This document shows, one piece after another, positions 9,756 through 18,539 of a stretch of 64,000 bases of DNA. Source of the stretch: Vicinamibacteraceae bacterium (GTDB taxonomy: Bacteria; Acidobacteriota; Thermoanaerobaculia; Multivoradales; Multivoraceae); assembly GCA_012270995.1 (NCBI GenBank), contig JAAXHG010000201.1, forward strand, positions 57,682 to 121,681, given 5' to 3'. The position numbers and the translations under genes were made by a program. Positions within the stretch are counted from its first letter, which is position 1. Each line of letters opens with the position of its first letter. The notes beneath the pieces were generated by a model that was not told the origin of the DNA, did not search any database, and saw only the letters and a program-made list of their open reading frames with translations.

Positions 9756-10360
9756 GCGCTGGGCCGCTTGCGCAGGGCGGCCAGCACGGTAGCCACCTGG
9801 CCCCGCAGCTCTTCCAGGTTGCCGGCGTTCTCGATCACGAAGTCCGCGACGGCGCGCCGCTCGTCGCTGGTGGCCTGTGCTGTCATCCTCGCTTCAGCCT
9901 GGTGGCGTCCCAATCCGCGTTCGACTGCCCGTTCGAGACGGAGTTCGGACGGCGCCTCGACCGTGATCACGGCGTCGTAGCGCCCGCGCCCCCCGCCTTC
10001 GGCCAGCAGAGGGACCTCGAACACGACGATGGCGTCGTCGTCGTCGCCGGCGGCGTCGAGGACTTCCAGGTACCGCTGCCCGACCAGGGGATGGATCACC
10101 TGCTCCAGGCGCTTCCGGCTGGCCGGGTCGGCGAACACCGCCCGGCCGAGTGCGTCCTTGTCCACGGAGCCGTCGGCCTTGAGCATTCCAGGCCCGAAGA
10201 GGTCGGCAACCGCGTGGGCTCCGGGCTGGCCGGGGCGATACAGCTCGGCGACCAGGGCGTCGGCGTCGGTGACCACGCAGCCCAACTCCGCCAGCATTGC
10301 GCCGACCGTCGACTTGCCGCTGGCGATACCGCCGGTGAGCCCGACCCGTAGAGCAGTCAT
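9740..10360 (-). CDS. coaE: Dephospho-CoA kinase
   Basis: MTALRVGLTGGIASGKSTVGAMLAELGCVVTDADALVAELYRPG; VFEVPLLAEGG. Confidence 0.93.
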   Translation of the reverse strand: MTALRVGLTGGIASGKSTVGAMLAELGCVVTDADALVAELYRPGQPGAHAVADLFGPGMLKADGSVDKDALGRAVFADPASRKRLEQVIHPLVGQRYLEVLDAAGDDDDAIVVFEVPLLAEGGGRGRYDAVITVEAPSELRLERAVERGLGRHQAEARMTAQATSDERRAVADFVIENAGNLEELRGQVATVLAALRKRPSAQAAG

Positions 10361-10410
10361 GGTGGAGCGAGAATACGCCGCCGGGACCTTCGATGGGACC
10401 GTCGCTCATC

Positions 10411-10439
10411 TTGACAAGGCCTGGTTGGGACTCTACGAT
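10411..10439 (+). promoter_or_regulatory. Sigma70-type promoter for the rplM-rpsI operon
   Basis: TTGACA (10411-10416), 17 nt spacer, TACGAT (10434-10439), ~120 nt leader before rplM. Confidence 0.55.
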
Positions 10440-10558
10440 CCCCGTTCCTCTGCGCGAGGAGGTGCGGTAGGAGTATGTCCACTCCTTACGTCTTGCTGCG
10501 CGCAACGGAGTGCCGGCATCCGGAAAGCAGGGGTCGGTCGGACAGGGTAGGAACACGA

Positions 10559-11032
10559 ATGACTGCAATAGCCAGAGCAAGGACGGCGAACCCGACTTAC
10601 AGCCCCAAGGTGGGCGAGATCGAGCGCCGCTGGTACGTGGTGGACGCGGACGGCGCGACGCTCGGACGTCTGGCTACGCGGGTGGCTCGCATCCTGACGG
10701 GCAAGGACAAGCCCACGTATGCCCGCCATATCGATGTCGGGGACTTCGTCGTGGTCGTCAACGCCGAGAAGGCGGTTCTGACCGGCGGCAAGGACGACAA
10801 GAAGGTCTACTACCGCCACAGCGGACAGCCCGGAAAACTCAAGTCAGAGACCGCTGGCCGTCTGCGCGGCCGCCGGCCCACCAGGCTGGTGGAACTGGCG
10901 GTGCGGGGGATGCTGCCCAAGAACCGCCTGGGCCGCAGGCAACTGAGGAAGCTCAAGGTCTATGCCGGAGCGGAACATCCGCATGCGGCACAGCAGCCGG
11001 AACCGATCGCGATCGAAGGGAGTCCGAGTTGA
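10559..11032 (+). CDS. rplM: 50S ribosomal protein L13
   Basis: [50 protein letters not shown]...[12 protein letters not shown]...[13 protein letters not shown]. Confidence 0.96.
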   Translation: MTAIARARTANPTYSPKVGEIERRWYVVDADGATLGRLATRVARILTGKDKPTYARHIDVGDFVVVVNAEKAVLTGGKDDKKVYYRHSGQPGKLKSETAGRLRGRRPTRLVELAVRGMLPKNRLGRRQLRKLKVYAGAEHPHAAQQPEPIAIEGSPS

Positions 11033-11418
11033 CGGAAGCGAGTTATGGAACGGGTCGCCGCAAGACGGCCACGGCGCGCGTCTTCTTGCGCCCGGGAAGC
11101 GGCGAGATGACGGTCAACGGCATGGGGATGGACAACTACTTCAGCAGCGAAGTGCTGAAGATGATCGTCCGCCAGCCCCTGCAGGTGGTCGAGAAGGAGG
11201 GCGATGTCGACATCTCATGCACGGTCCGCGGCGGCGGGAGTTCGGGCCAGGCAGGGGCTATCCGGCACGGCCTTTCGCGTGCGCTGGTGGACTTCGATCC
11301 GGAGCTTCGCGAACCGCTCAAGGCGGCCGGGTTCATGACCCGCGATCCGCGGCGCAAGGAACGCAAGAAGTATGGTCAGAAGGGTGCGCGCGCGCGCTTC
11401 CAGTTCAGCAAGAGATAG
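11029..11418 (+). CDS. rpsI: 30S ribosomal protein S9 (TTG start overlapping rplM stop)
   Basis: [26 protein letters not shown]...ARFQFSKR terminus. Confidence 0.96.
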   Translation: MTEASYGTGRRKTATARVFLRPGSGEMTVNGMGMDNYFSSEVLKMIVRQPLQVVEKEGDVDISCTVRGGGSSGQAGAIRHGLSRALVDFDPELREPLKAAGFMTRDPRRKERKKYGQKGARARFQFSKR

Positions 11419-11431
11419 CGGGGACAGGTTC

Positions 11432-12280
11432 TTGGCTCACGTCACGATGAAGGAGATGCTGGAAGCCGGCGTCCACTTCGGTCATCAGACGAGGCGCTGG
11501 AATCCGAAGATGCGCAGCTACATCTTCGGCCGGCGCAACGGCATCTACATCATCGATCTTCAGCAGACCCTGCAACGGTTCCGCGAGGCTGCGGAGTATG
11601 TCGAGCACATGGCTCGCATGGGGCGCCGATTGCTGTTCGTCGGCACCAAGCGGCAGGCCCAGCAGGCGGTCGAGGAGGAAGCGCGGCGTTGCGGCCAGTT
11701 CTACGTCACCCATCGGTGGCTTGGCGGCACGCTGACCAACTTCGTCACCATCCGCGCCTCGGTCGAGCGCCTCCAGGACACGGAGAAGAAGCTCGCCGAC
11801 GAGGAGAGCCTCCTGACCAAGAAGGAACGCCTCCGGCTCGAGCGCGAGCGGGACAAGATGGTCCGCAACCTGGACGGAATCCGGGAGATGGAACGGCTCC
11901 CGGACGCTCTCTTCGTCGTGGATCCGCGGCGTGAGCACATCGCGATCGCGGAGGCGAACAAGTTGAACATCCCGGTCGTGGCGATCGTGGATACGAACTG
12001 CGACCCGGAGCTCGTGGACCACGTGATTCCGGGTAACGACGACGCCATCCGGACGATTCGACTGTTTGCCGGCCGGATAGCCGACTCCTACATCGAGGGC
12101 GCCGCCGCCTGGAGCAAGGGTGACGAGGGGCAAGTGGAAACCGCGGCAGCCGTCGAGGCGGACGGCGAATCTCCTGGGCCGGTGACAACCTCGGATCCGG
12201 AGGCGCCGGCCGAGCCGGTCGAGTCAGCCGCCGAGCCGACCGAGGTAGCGGAGCCCGCGGCGGCCAGCGGCAGCGCCTAG
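11432..12280 (+). CDS. rpsB: 30S ribosomal protein S2 (TTG start) with acidic/Ala-rich C-terminal extension
   Basis: [43 protein letters not shown]...[13 protein letters not shown]...[30 protein letters not shown]. Confidence 0.96.
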   Translation: MAHVTMKEMLEAGVHFGHQTRRWNPKMRSYIFGRRNGIYIIDLQQTLQRFREAAEYVEHMARMGRRLLFVGTKRQAQQAVEEEARRCGQFYVTHRWLGGTLTNFVTIRASVERLQDTEKKLADEESLLTKKERLRLERERDKMVRNLDGIREMERLPDALFVVDPRREHIAIAEANKLNIPVVAIVDTNCDPELVDHVIPGNDDAIRTIRLFAGRIADSYIEGAAAWSKGDEGQVETAAAVEADGESPGPVTTSDPEAPAEPVESAAEPTEVAEPAAASGSA

Positions 12281-12375
12281 CGCCCTGAAACCCCGACGAT
12301 TCTCTCGTCCGGCGCCGGCGCCCAGTTGAAGTTCGAGTCCGGGGCGCCTGGAGCCCCCTTAGGGAGAAGGAAGCG

Positions 12376-13017
12376 ATGAGCACAGTGACAGTCGCGATGG
12401 TCAAGGAACTCCGCGAGCGGACCGGTGCGGGCATGATGGACTGCAAGAACGCCCTGGTCGAGACCGGCGGCGACGTTGAGGCGGCTCTCGACGCGCTGCG
12501 CAAGAAGGGCCTGGCCTCCGCGGCCAAGAAGGCGGGCCGTGCCACGAGTGAGGGTCTCGTGGTCTCCTACATCCACGCCGGCGGCAAGATCGGCGTGCTG
12601 CTGGAGATCAACTGCGAGACGGACTTCGTGGCCCGCACGGATGACTTCCAGCAGTTGGCGCACGACCTGTCGCTTCACGTGGCCGCCAGCCAGCCGCGGT
12701 TCATCGGTCGCGACGAGGTGACCGCCGACGTCCTGGAACGGGAGAAGAGGATCCACCGGGAACAGGCCATCGAGTCGGGCAAGCCCGAGCACATCGTCGA
12801 GCGGATCGTCGAAGGTCGCATCCGCAAGTTCTTCGGCGAGACCTGCCTCCTGGAGCAGCCGTTCGTCAAGGACACGGAGCGGACGGTCCAGGACGTGCTC
12901 AAGGAGGCAATCGCCAAGCTGGGCGAGAACATGCGCATCTGCCGTTTCGCCAGGTTCCAGCTCGGCGGCGACTCGACCGTGGCCGCGGCCGTCTCTCCGG
13001 CTGAAGATCCGTCCTGA
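12376..13017 (+). CDS. tsf: Elongation factor Ts
   Basis: [57 protein letters not shown]. Confidence 0.96.
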   Translation: MSTVTVAMVKELRERTGAGMMDCKNALVETGGDVEAALDALRKKGLASAAKKAGRATSEGLVVSYIHAGGKIGVLLEINCETDFVARTDDFQQLAHDLSLHVAASQPRFIGRDEVTADVLEREKRIHREQAIESGKPEHIVERIVEGRIRKFFGETCLLEQPFVKDTERTVQDVLKEAIAKLGENMRICRFARFQLGGDSTVAAAVSPAEDPS

Positions 13018-13024
13018 TCATCGG

Positions 13025-13750
13025 ATGACAGTCGCCGCTTCCGAGCCGGCCTACCGCCGCATCCTGCTCAAGCTGTCGGGGGAAGCCCTGATGGGCGACA
13101 AGCCGTTCGGCATCGATGAGGCCGTGGTGGCGAGGATCGCCGGTCAGATCCGGGATGTCTTCGAGCTTGGCGTGGAGATCGGCATCGTCGTCGGAGGGGG
13201 CAACGTGATCCGAGGTCTGGCCGCGAGCCATCGCGGCGTCGAGCGGGCGACCGGCGACTACATGGGCATGCTGGCGACGGTGATCAACAGCCTGGCGATG
13301 CAGGACGCGTTGGAGAAGGCCGACGTTCCGACCCGGGTGCAGACGGCGCTGGAAATGAAGAGCGTTGCCGAGCCGTTCATTCGCCGCCGGGCGATCCGGC
13401 ACCTGGAGAAGGGCCGCGTCGTGATCTTCGGCGCCGGCACAGGCAACCCGTACCTGACGACGGACACCGCGGCCGCGCTCCGCGCCAATGAGATTCAGGC
13501 CGAGATTCTGCTCAAGGCAACGCAGGTCGATGGCGTCTACAGCGCCGATCCGCGCCGGGACGCCGGGGCGAAGCGTCTGCCCGAAGTGACCTACCAGGAA
13601 GTCCTGGAACGCAACCTGGGCATCATGGACGCGGCCGCGATCAGCCTGTGCCGTGAGAACGACCTGCCGATCGCCGTGTTCGACCTGGGCGCGCCCGGCA
13701 ACATCCGTCGTGTCGTTCTGGGCGAGAGGGTCGGTTCGCTGGTCAGGTGA
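13025..13750 (+). CDS. pyrH: UMP kinase
   Basis: [26 protein letters not shown]...[14 protein letters not shown]...[20 protein letters not shown]. Confidence 0.95.
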   Translation: MTVAASEPAYRRILLKLSGEALMGDKPFGIDEAVVARIAGQIRDVFELGVEIGIVVGGGNVIRGLAASHRGVERATGDYMGMLATVINSLAMQDALEKADVPTRVQTALEMKSVAEPFIRRRAIRHLEKGRVVIFGAGTGNPYLTTDTAAALRANEIQAEILLKATQVDGVYSADPRRDAGAKRLPEVTYQEVLERNLGIMDAAAISLCRENDLPIAVFDLGAPGNIRRVVLGERVGSLVR

Positions 13751-13829
13751 GGACCGGCGGAACGGCTGGCGCCTGAAGGATCGGGTCCCTTCGTGCGGCT
13801 ACAATCCGCCGCCTGGGGAGGCTGAGGTC

Positions 13830-14384
13830 ATGCAGGAGCTTTTCTTGGAGATCGAGCTCAAGATGAGGGATGGCGTCGACCACCTTCACGAGGAGCTGAA
13901 GACACTACGGACCGGTCGGGCTTCGACCGCGCTGCTCGATGGAGTGACGGTCGAGTACTACGGTACGCCGACGCCGCTTAATCAACTTGCGAGCCTGTCC
14001 GTCGCCGACGCCACGCTGCTCGTGGCGCAGCCGTTCGATCCGACCCAGATCGCGGCGATCGAACGCGCGATCCTGGTGGCCGATCTGGGCCTGAATCCCT
14101 CCAACGACGGCAGGATCGTTCGTGTGCCGGTGCCTCCTCTCACGCAGGAGCGGCGCCAGGAAATGGTGAAGCGCGCCCACGAGATCGCCGAGCGCTTCCG
14201 CAACTCGGTGCGGGGCGTCCGGCGCGAGGGCAACGATCGCCTGAAGCAGATGGAGAAGGCCAAGGAGATCTCGCAGGACGACGAGCGGCGGGGGTTCGAC
14301 GAGATGCAGAAGCTCCATGACCACTACATCGGTCTGGTGAATCAGGCTCTGGCGAACAAGGAGAAGGACATCCTCGAGATCTAG
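13830..14384 (+). CDS. frr: Ribosome recycling factor
   Basis: HEELKTLRTGRASTALLDGVTVEYYGTPTPLNQLASLSVAD...NDGRIVRVPVPPLTQERRQEMVK. Confidence 0.95.
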   Translation: MQELFLEIELKMRDGVDHLHEELKTLRTGRASTALLDGVTVEYYGTPTPLNQLASLSVADATLLVAQPFDPTQIAAIERAILVADLGLNPSNDGRIVRVPVPPLTQERRQEMVKRAHEIAERFRNSVRGVRREGNDRLKQMEKAKEISQDDERRGFDEMQKLHDHYIGLVNQALANKEKDILEI

Positions 14385-14405
14385 GATGCTCGCGGCGAGT
14401 GAGTC

Positions 14406-15599
14406 TTGACCACCTGCGCCATCGTTCCGGCCGCGGGCGGCGGCCGGCGGTTCGGCGGCGACACCCTCAAGCAGTTCGTGCCGATCCTGGGCAGACCGGT
14501 ACTCGCTTGGGCGATCGAACGGCTGCTGGCGGCGCCCGAGTTGGAGCAGGTCGTGATCGCCGTCCCGCCGGGTCGCGTGGCGGAGACCCGGGAGATGCTG
14601 CGGCGGGAGGTTCGCGTGTCGCGTGACGTGGACCTCTTCACGGCCGAGGGCGGACGGCGCCGGCAGGACTCGGTGAGAGCCGCACTGGTGGCGGCGGAGG
14701 TCGCCCCGTCGGACTGGGTGGCGGTGCATGACGGCGCCCGGCCCTGTCTGGCCCCGGCCGACCTGGCGGAGGTGCTGCGCAGCGCCGCCGGCAGCGGCGG
14801 CGTGGGTGCCGTGCTCTGCCGCCCGGTGAGCGACACTCTGAAGACTGTCGAGGGTGGCCGCCTCCGCGAGACGGTCGACCGCTCCGGTCTGTTCCGGGCC
14901 GAGACGCCGCAGGTCTTTCGGGCCGGAGACCTCTGTGAAGCGCTTGACCGGGCGGAGCGGGAAGACCTGGAGGTCCGCGACGAGAGCAGTCTGTTCGCGC
15001 CGGGCTCGGTGACCGCCGTCGCAGCGTCGCACCCGAATCCGAAGCTCACCAGCGCTTCGGATCTGCCGGCGATCGAAGCCTTGCTTCGGAGGGAGCACGG
15101 GGCCTCGAACGAAGTCGAGAGGACCGTTGGCCACGGCTACGACGTCCACCGGTTGCGGCCGGGACGGCCCCTGATCCTCGGTGGCCAGCGCATTTCCCAC
15201 GAACTCGGTCTCGACGGTCACAGCGATGCGGACGTCGTGCTCCATGCGATCGGCGACGCCCTGCTCGGCGCCGCGGGGCTCGGCGATCTGGGAGTCCACT
15301 TTCCGCCGTCGGACGATGCCTGGCGCGGGGCCGACAGCTCGGACCTGCTGCGCAGGATCGTGGGGCGGGTGCGGGAGAACGGGTTCGAGGTCAGGAACTG
15401 CGACGTTACGCTAATCGCCGAGCGGCCGCGCATGGCGCCCTACCGCGCGGCGATCGAGGACCACGTCGCGCGGTTGCTCGGGCTGGACGCCGGGCGAATG
15501 AACTTCAAGGCGACGACCCATGAGGGATTGGGACCCCTAGGTCGAGGCGAGGGCATGGCGGCCGAGGCCGTCGTGCAGATCGAGAGGCGGCGCGGATGA
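14406..15599 (+). CDS. ispDF: Bifunctional IspD-IspF (MEP pathway)
   Basis: N-terminal IspD (AIVPAAGGGRRFGGDTLKQFVPILGRPVLAWAIERLL; HDGARPCL) fused to C-terminal IspF (GHGYDVHRLRPGRPLILGGQRI...LDGHSDADVVLHAIGDALLGAAGLGDLGVHFPPSD). Confidence 0.93.
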   Translation: MTTCAIVPAAGGGRRFGGDTLKQFVPILGRPVLAWAIERLLAAPELEQVVIAVPPGRVAETREMLRREVRVSRDVDLFTAEGGRRRQDSVRAALVAAEVAPSDWVAVHDGARPCLAPADLAEVLRSAAGSGGVGAVLCRPVSDTLKTVEGGRLRETVDRSGLFRAETPQVFRAGDLCEALDRAEREDLEVRDESSLFAPGSVTAVAASHPNPKLTSASDLPAIEALLRREHGASNEVERTVGHGYDVHRLRPGRPLILGGQRISHELGLDGHSDADVVLHAIGDALLGAAGLGDLGVHFPPSDDAWRGADSSDLLRRIVGRVRENGFEVRNCDVTLIAERPRMAPYRAAIEDHVARLLGLDAGRMNFKATTHEGLGPLGRGEGMAAEAVVQIERRRG

Positions 15600-16381
15600 G
15601 CGGGCCGAAAGGTCCCGAGCCTTCTCGCGAGCCCGTCGCCCGCTGGCGGCTCGGCTTCCAGCCGGTTCGCGAGATCCTCCGCAGCCGCCCGCACGAAGTC
15701 GTCGAAGTCGTCATCGGGAGGGCGCCGGGGGAGCGCCGGCGGACGATCGAGGGTCTCTGCGCGCGACACGGCGTACCGGTTCGAAGCGTCGCCACCGCCG
15801 ACCTGCGGTCGCGGCTCGACGCCGTGGGAGGCGACCACGTGGCGGCACGCGGCTTCGCGGCCTGCCTGGCACCCCGGAGGCGGGGTGGAACGCCGCTCGC
15901 TCCGGCCGACCCCAAACTCCTGGTGCTGGTCGAGGACGTGCAGGATCCACGGAACCTGGGCGCGCTCTTACGGGTGTGCGAGGGCGCCGGGGTCGGTCGC
16001 GTCCTGATCCGCGACCGTGGCGCGGCGCCCCTGTCCCCGGCGGCCGCGGGCGCCGCCGCGGGCGCGGTCGACTGGCTGGCCATCGAACGGATCACCAACA
16101 GCGCCCGGGAGATCGAGCGACTCAAGCAGGACGGTTTCTGGGTGTATGGCGCCGACGCCACGGGCGACGCGCCCTGGACCGTCGACCTGAGCGGCCGGAT
16201 CGCGCTCTGCATCGGCGGTGAAGCCCGCGGCCTACGCCGCCGCACGAGAAGTCTCTGCGACGGCCTTCTCGGCCTGCCGATGCGCGGCCACGTGGAGTCC
16301 CTGAACCTCTCCACCGCCGCCGCGGCGCTGCTCTACGAGGCGGTGCGCCAGCGTCTTGTCAGGCCGGAGGGCCTGGCGTAG
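15596..16381 (+). CDS. rlmB: SpoU/TrmH-family RNA 2'-O-methyltransferase (RlmB-like)
   Basis: LVLVEDVQDPRNLGALLRVCEGAGVGRVLIRDRGA...CIGGEARGLRRRTRSLCDGLLGLPMRGHVESLNLSTAAAALLYEAVRQR. Confidence 0.88.
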   Translation: MSGPKGPEPSREPVARWRLGFQPVREILRSRPHEVVEVVIGRAPGERRRTIEGLCARHGVPVRSVATADLRSRLDAVGGDHVAARGFAACLAPRRRGGTPLAPADPKLLVLVEDVQDPRNLGALLRVCEGAGVGRVLIRDRGAAPLSPAAAGAAAGAVDWLAIERITNSAREIERLKQDGFWVYGADATGDAPWTVDLSGRIALCIGGEARGLRRRTRSLCDGLLGLPMRGHVESLNLSTAAAALLYEAVRQRLVRPEGLA

Positions 16382-16422
16382 ACTCCGGCGTCGCCGTGGC
16401 GCCAAGCGCCTCGCAAGCGAGG

Positions 16423-16497
16423 GCCGGCATAGCTCAGTGGTAGAGCAACTGCCTTGTAAGCAGTAGGTCCTCGGTTCGAATCCGGGTGCCGGCTCCA
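16423..16497 (+). tRNA. tRNA-Thr(TGT)
   Basis: GCCGGCA/TGCCGGC acceptor, anticodon loop CTTGTAA, TTCGAAT T-loop, encoded CCA. Confidence 0.95.
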
Positions 16498-16510
16498 TGG
16501 GGAAGTTGCC

Positions 16511-16597
16511 GGAGGCGTGGCCGAGCGGTCAAAGGCAACAGACTGTAAATCTGTCGGGCAAAGCCCTACGGTGGTTCGAATCCATCCGCCTCCACCA
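16511..16597 (+). tRNA. tRNA-Tyr(GTA)
   Basis: GGAGGCG/CGCCTCC acceptor, ACTGTAAAT anticodon region, long variable arm, encoded CCA. Confidence 0.95.
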
Positions 16598-16617
16598 CTT
16601 CCTCCCCACGCGGGTGC

Positions 16618-16690
16618 GCGGGAGTAACTCAGGGGTAGAGTCACAGCCTTCCAAGCTGTTGGTCGCGGGTTCGAATCCCGTCTCCCTTTG
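16618..16690 (+). tRNA. tRNA-Gly(TCC), acceptor 3' strand atypical
   Basis: GCGGGAGTAACTCAGGGGTAGAGT...CAGCCTTCCAAGCTG...CGCGGGTTCGAATCCCGTCTCCC; the 3' strand reads CTCCCTT instead of CTCCCGC and no CCA is encoded. Confidence 0.8.
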
Positions 16691-16711
16691 CTGACGCCGT
16701 TTTGAAGCGGT

Positions 16712-16742
16712 CGCCGGCCCTTGGCCGGCGGCGTTTTGTTTG
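16712..16742 (+). terminator. Intrinsic terminator after the tRNA cluster
   Basis: CGCCGGCC-CTT-GGCCGGCG 8-bp stem followed by GCGTTTTGTTT; a second GCCGCC-TTC-GGCGGC hairpin at 16744-16758. Confidence 0.65.
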
Positions 16743-16919
16743 TGCCGCCTTCGGCGGCGTTCTTTGCAGTAGGGAAGATCGCCTAGACGGCGGCGATCGC
16801 TCGCAGCGGTGCCATGTCATCCGCATGTACAGAACCTCGCCACGCCGGGGTGGTTCTCTGGGTGCGCGGACCTTCTGGTCCGCATCAAGCGCGACGCCGC
16901 GAAGCGGCGAGCGCGAGTC

Positions 16920-17387
16920 TTACTCCGCCGCCACCACCGCCGTTGCCTCCACTTCGATCAGCAGCGACGGGAACACCAACCCCGTTACCCCAACCCAGGT
17001 AGCCGCGCGCGGCGGGTCGAGTTGCAGCACCTTGGCCTGTGCCCGGCCGACGGTCCGCACTTTCTCCGGGTCGATGTCCTTGATGAAGACGGTCGTCTTG
17101 ACGATGTCTTCGGCGCTCGCTCCGGCCTGCTCCATGCGCTTGACGACGTTGGTGAAGGCGATCTCGGCCTGCTCGGCGAGAGTCGCCGCGGGCGCGTCCG
17201 CGCCGTCGGCCACGCCGATCTGGCCCGAGAGGCGGATCGTGGTGACGCCGTTGGCGGTCGTCTTGGCGATTTGGGAGAAGCCCTGCTGCGAGCCGAGGAA
17301 TTCCGTCTTCAGTTCTTGTGCCTTCGTGCTGCCGGTCGCGACGAGGAGGACGCCGAGGAAGAAGGCGAGGGGAGTGTGTCTCTTCAT
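16920..17387 (-). CDS. RidA/YjgF-family protein with predicted signal peptide
   Basis: MKRHTPLAFFLGVLLVATGSTKAQE leader; IRLSGQIGV...LAEQAEIAFTNVVKRMEQAGASAEDIVKTTVFIKDID...PRAATWVGVTGLVFPSLLIEVEATAV. Confidence 0.82.
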   Translation of the reverse strand: MKRHTPLAFFLGVLLVATGSTKAQELKTEFLGSQQGFSQIAKTTANGVTTIRLSGQIGVADGADAPAATLAEQAEIAFTNVVKRMEQAGASAEDIVKTTVFIKDIDPEKVRTVGRAQAKVLQLDPPRAATWVGVTGLVFPSLLIEVEATAVVAAE

Positions 17388-17494
17388 TTTGCGGGCTCCT
17401 GGAGCCGGGCCGTGTCGGCCGTGTGAAGTCAGCGGTTGAATGTCGGGATGCCTACGATAGCGCGCTTGGTACGCTGCCGGCGGAGGTGCCGCTG

Positions 17495-18523
17495 ATGAAG
17501 CGTGGTCGTTCAGTTCCCGGCCTGGTGGCGTTGTCCGCCTCGGTGATCATGTTCCTGCCCGCGCCCGGACGGGGAAGCGACGCCCAGTGGGTCACCTACC
17601 CGGGCGGCGACGGCCCCGGCGCCGGCCGCAAGATCGTCCTGATCGCCGGAGACGAGGAGTACCGCTCCGAGGAGGCGATGCCGATGCTGGGCAAGCTGCT
17701 GTCGGTTCGGCATGGATTCGAGTGCGTGGTCCTGTTCTCGATCGACGCCGAGACCGGAGCGATCGATCCGGAGGAGCAGACCAACATCCCGGGTCTCGAA
17801 GCCCTCGGCGACGCCGACCTGATGGTGATCGCGACGCGTTTCCGCGAGCTGCCCGACGAACAGATGAAGCACATCGTCGACTACGTCGAATCGGGGCGGC
17901 CCATCGTGGGCTTGCGGACCGCTACCCACGCCTTCCTCTATCAGCGCAATCCGGACAGTCCGTACGCGCACTGGCACTTCCGCAGCGAAGAGTGGCCGGG
18001 CGGATTCGGCCAGCAGGTGCTCGGCGACACCTGGATCAACCATCACGGCCGTCACGGCCAGGAAAGCACGCGCGGCGTGGTCGCTCCGGGCGCGGCCGGC
18101 CACCCGATTCTTCGGGGCATAGGCGACGTCTGGGGCCCGACCGACGTCTACGGCCTCAGGAACCTCGGCGACGACGCGAACGTCCTGCTGCTAGGGGCGG
18201 TCCTCGCCGGCATGTCGCCCGACGATCCGCCGGCCTCTGGTCCCAAGAACGACCCGATGGTTCCGATCGCCTGGACCCGTTCCTACACCGGCGCGGGCGG
18301 CAAGGCCGCGCGCGTCTTCACGACGACGATGGGCGCCTCGGTCGACTTCGAGAGCGAGGGACTCCGCCGGCTGCTCGTGAACGCGGTGTACTGGGGTCTC
18401 GGCTTGGAGGACCGGATTCCCGACCGCAACGACGCCCGGGTCGTCGGCGCGTACGAACCGACGATGTACGGCTTCGGCAGCCACGCCGTCGGCGTCATGC
18501 CGTCGGTCCACGCGCTGCCGTAG
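17495..18523 (+). CDS. ThuA-like domain protein, secreted
   Basis: Signal-like N-terminus; IVLIAGDEEYRSEEAMPML...ADLMVIATRFRELPDEQMKHIVDYVESGRPIVGLRTATHAF...FTTTMGASVDFESEGLRRLLVNAVYWGLG. Confidence 0.75.
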   Translation: MKRGRSVPGLVALSASVIMFLPAPGRGSDAQWVTYPGGDGPGAGRKIVLIAGDEEYRSEEAMPMLGKLLSVRHGFECVVLFSIDAETGAIDPEEQTNIPGLEALGDADLMVIATRFRELPDEQMKHIVDYVESGRPIVGLRTATHAFLYQRNPDSPYAHWHFRSEEWPGGFGQQVLGDTWINHHGRHGQESTRGVVAPGAAGHPILRGIGDVWGPTDVYGLRNLGDDANVLLLGAVLAGMSPDDPPASGPKNDPMVPIAWTRSYTGAGGKAARVFTTTMGASVDFESEGLRRLLVNAVYWGLGLEDRIPDRNDARVVGAYEPTMYGFGSHAVGVMPSVHALP

Positions 18524-18539
18524 CGCAACCGAACCGGGC

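Noticed and set aside
16497-16694. 65-aa ORF over the tRNA cluster
   Set aside because: Entirely overlaps tRNA-Tyr and tRNA-Gly; not a credible gene.
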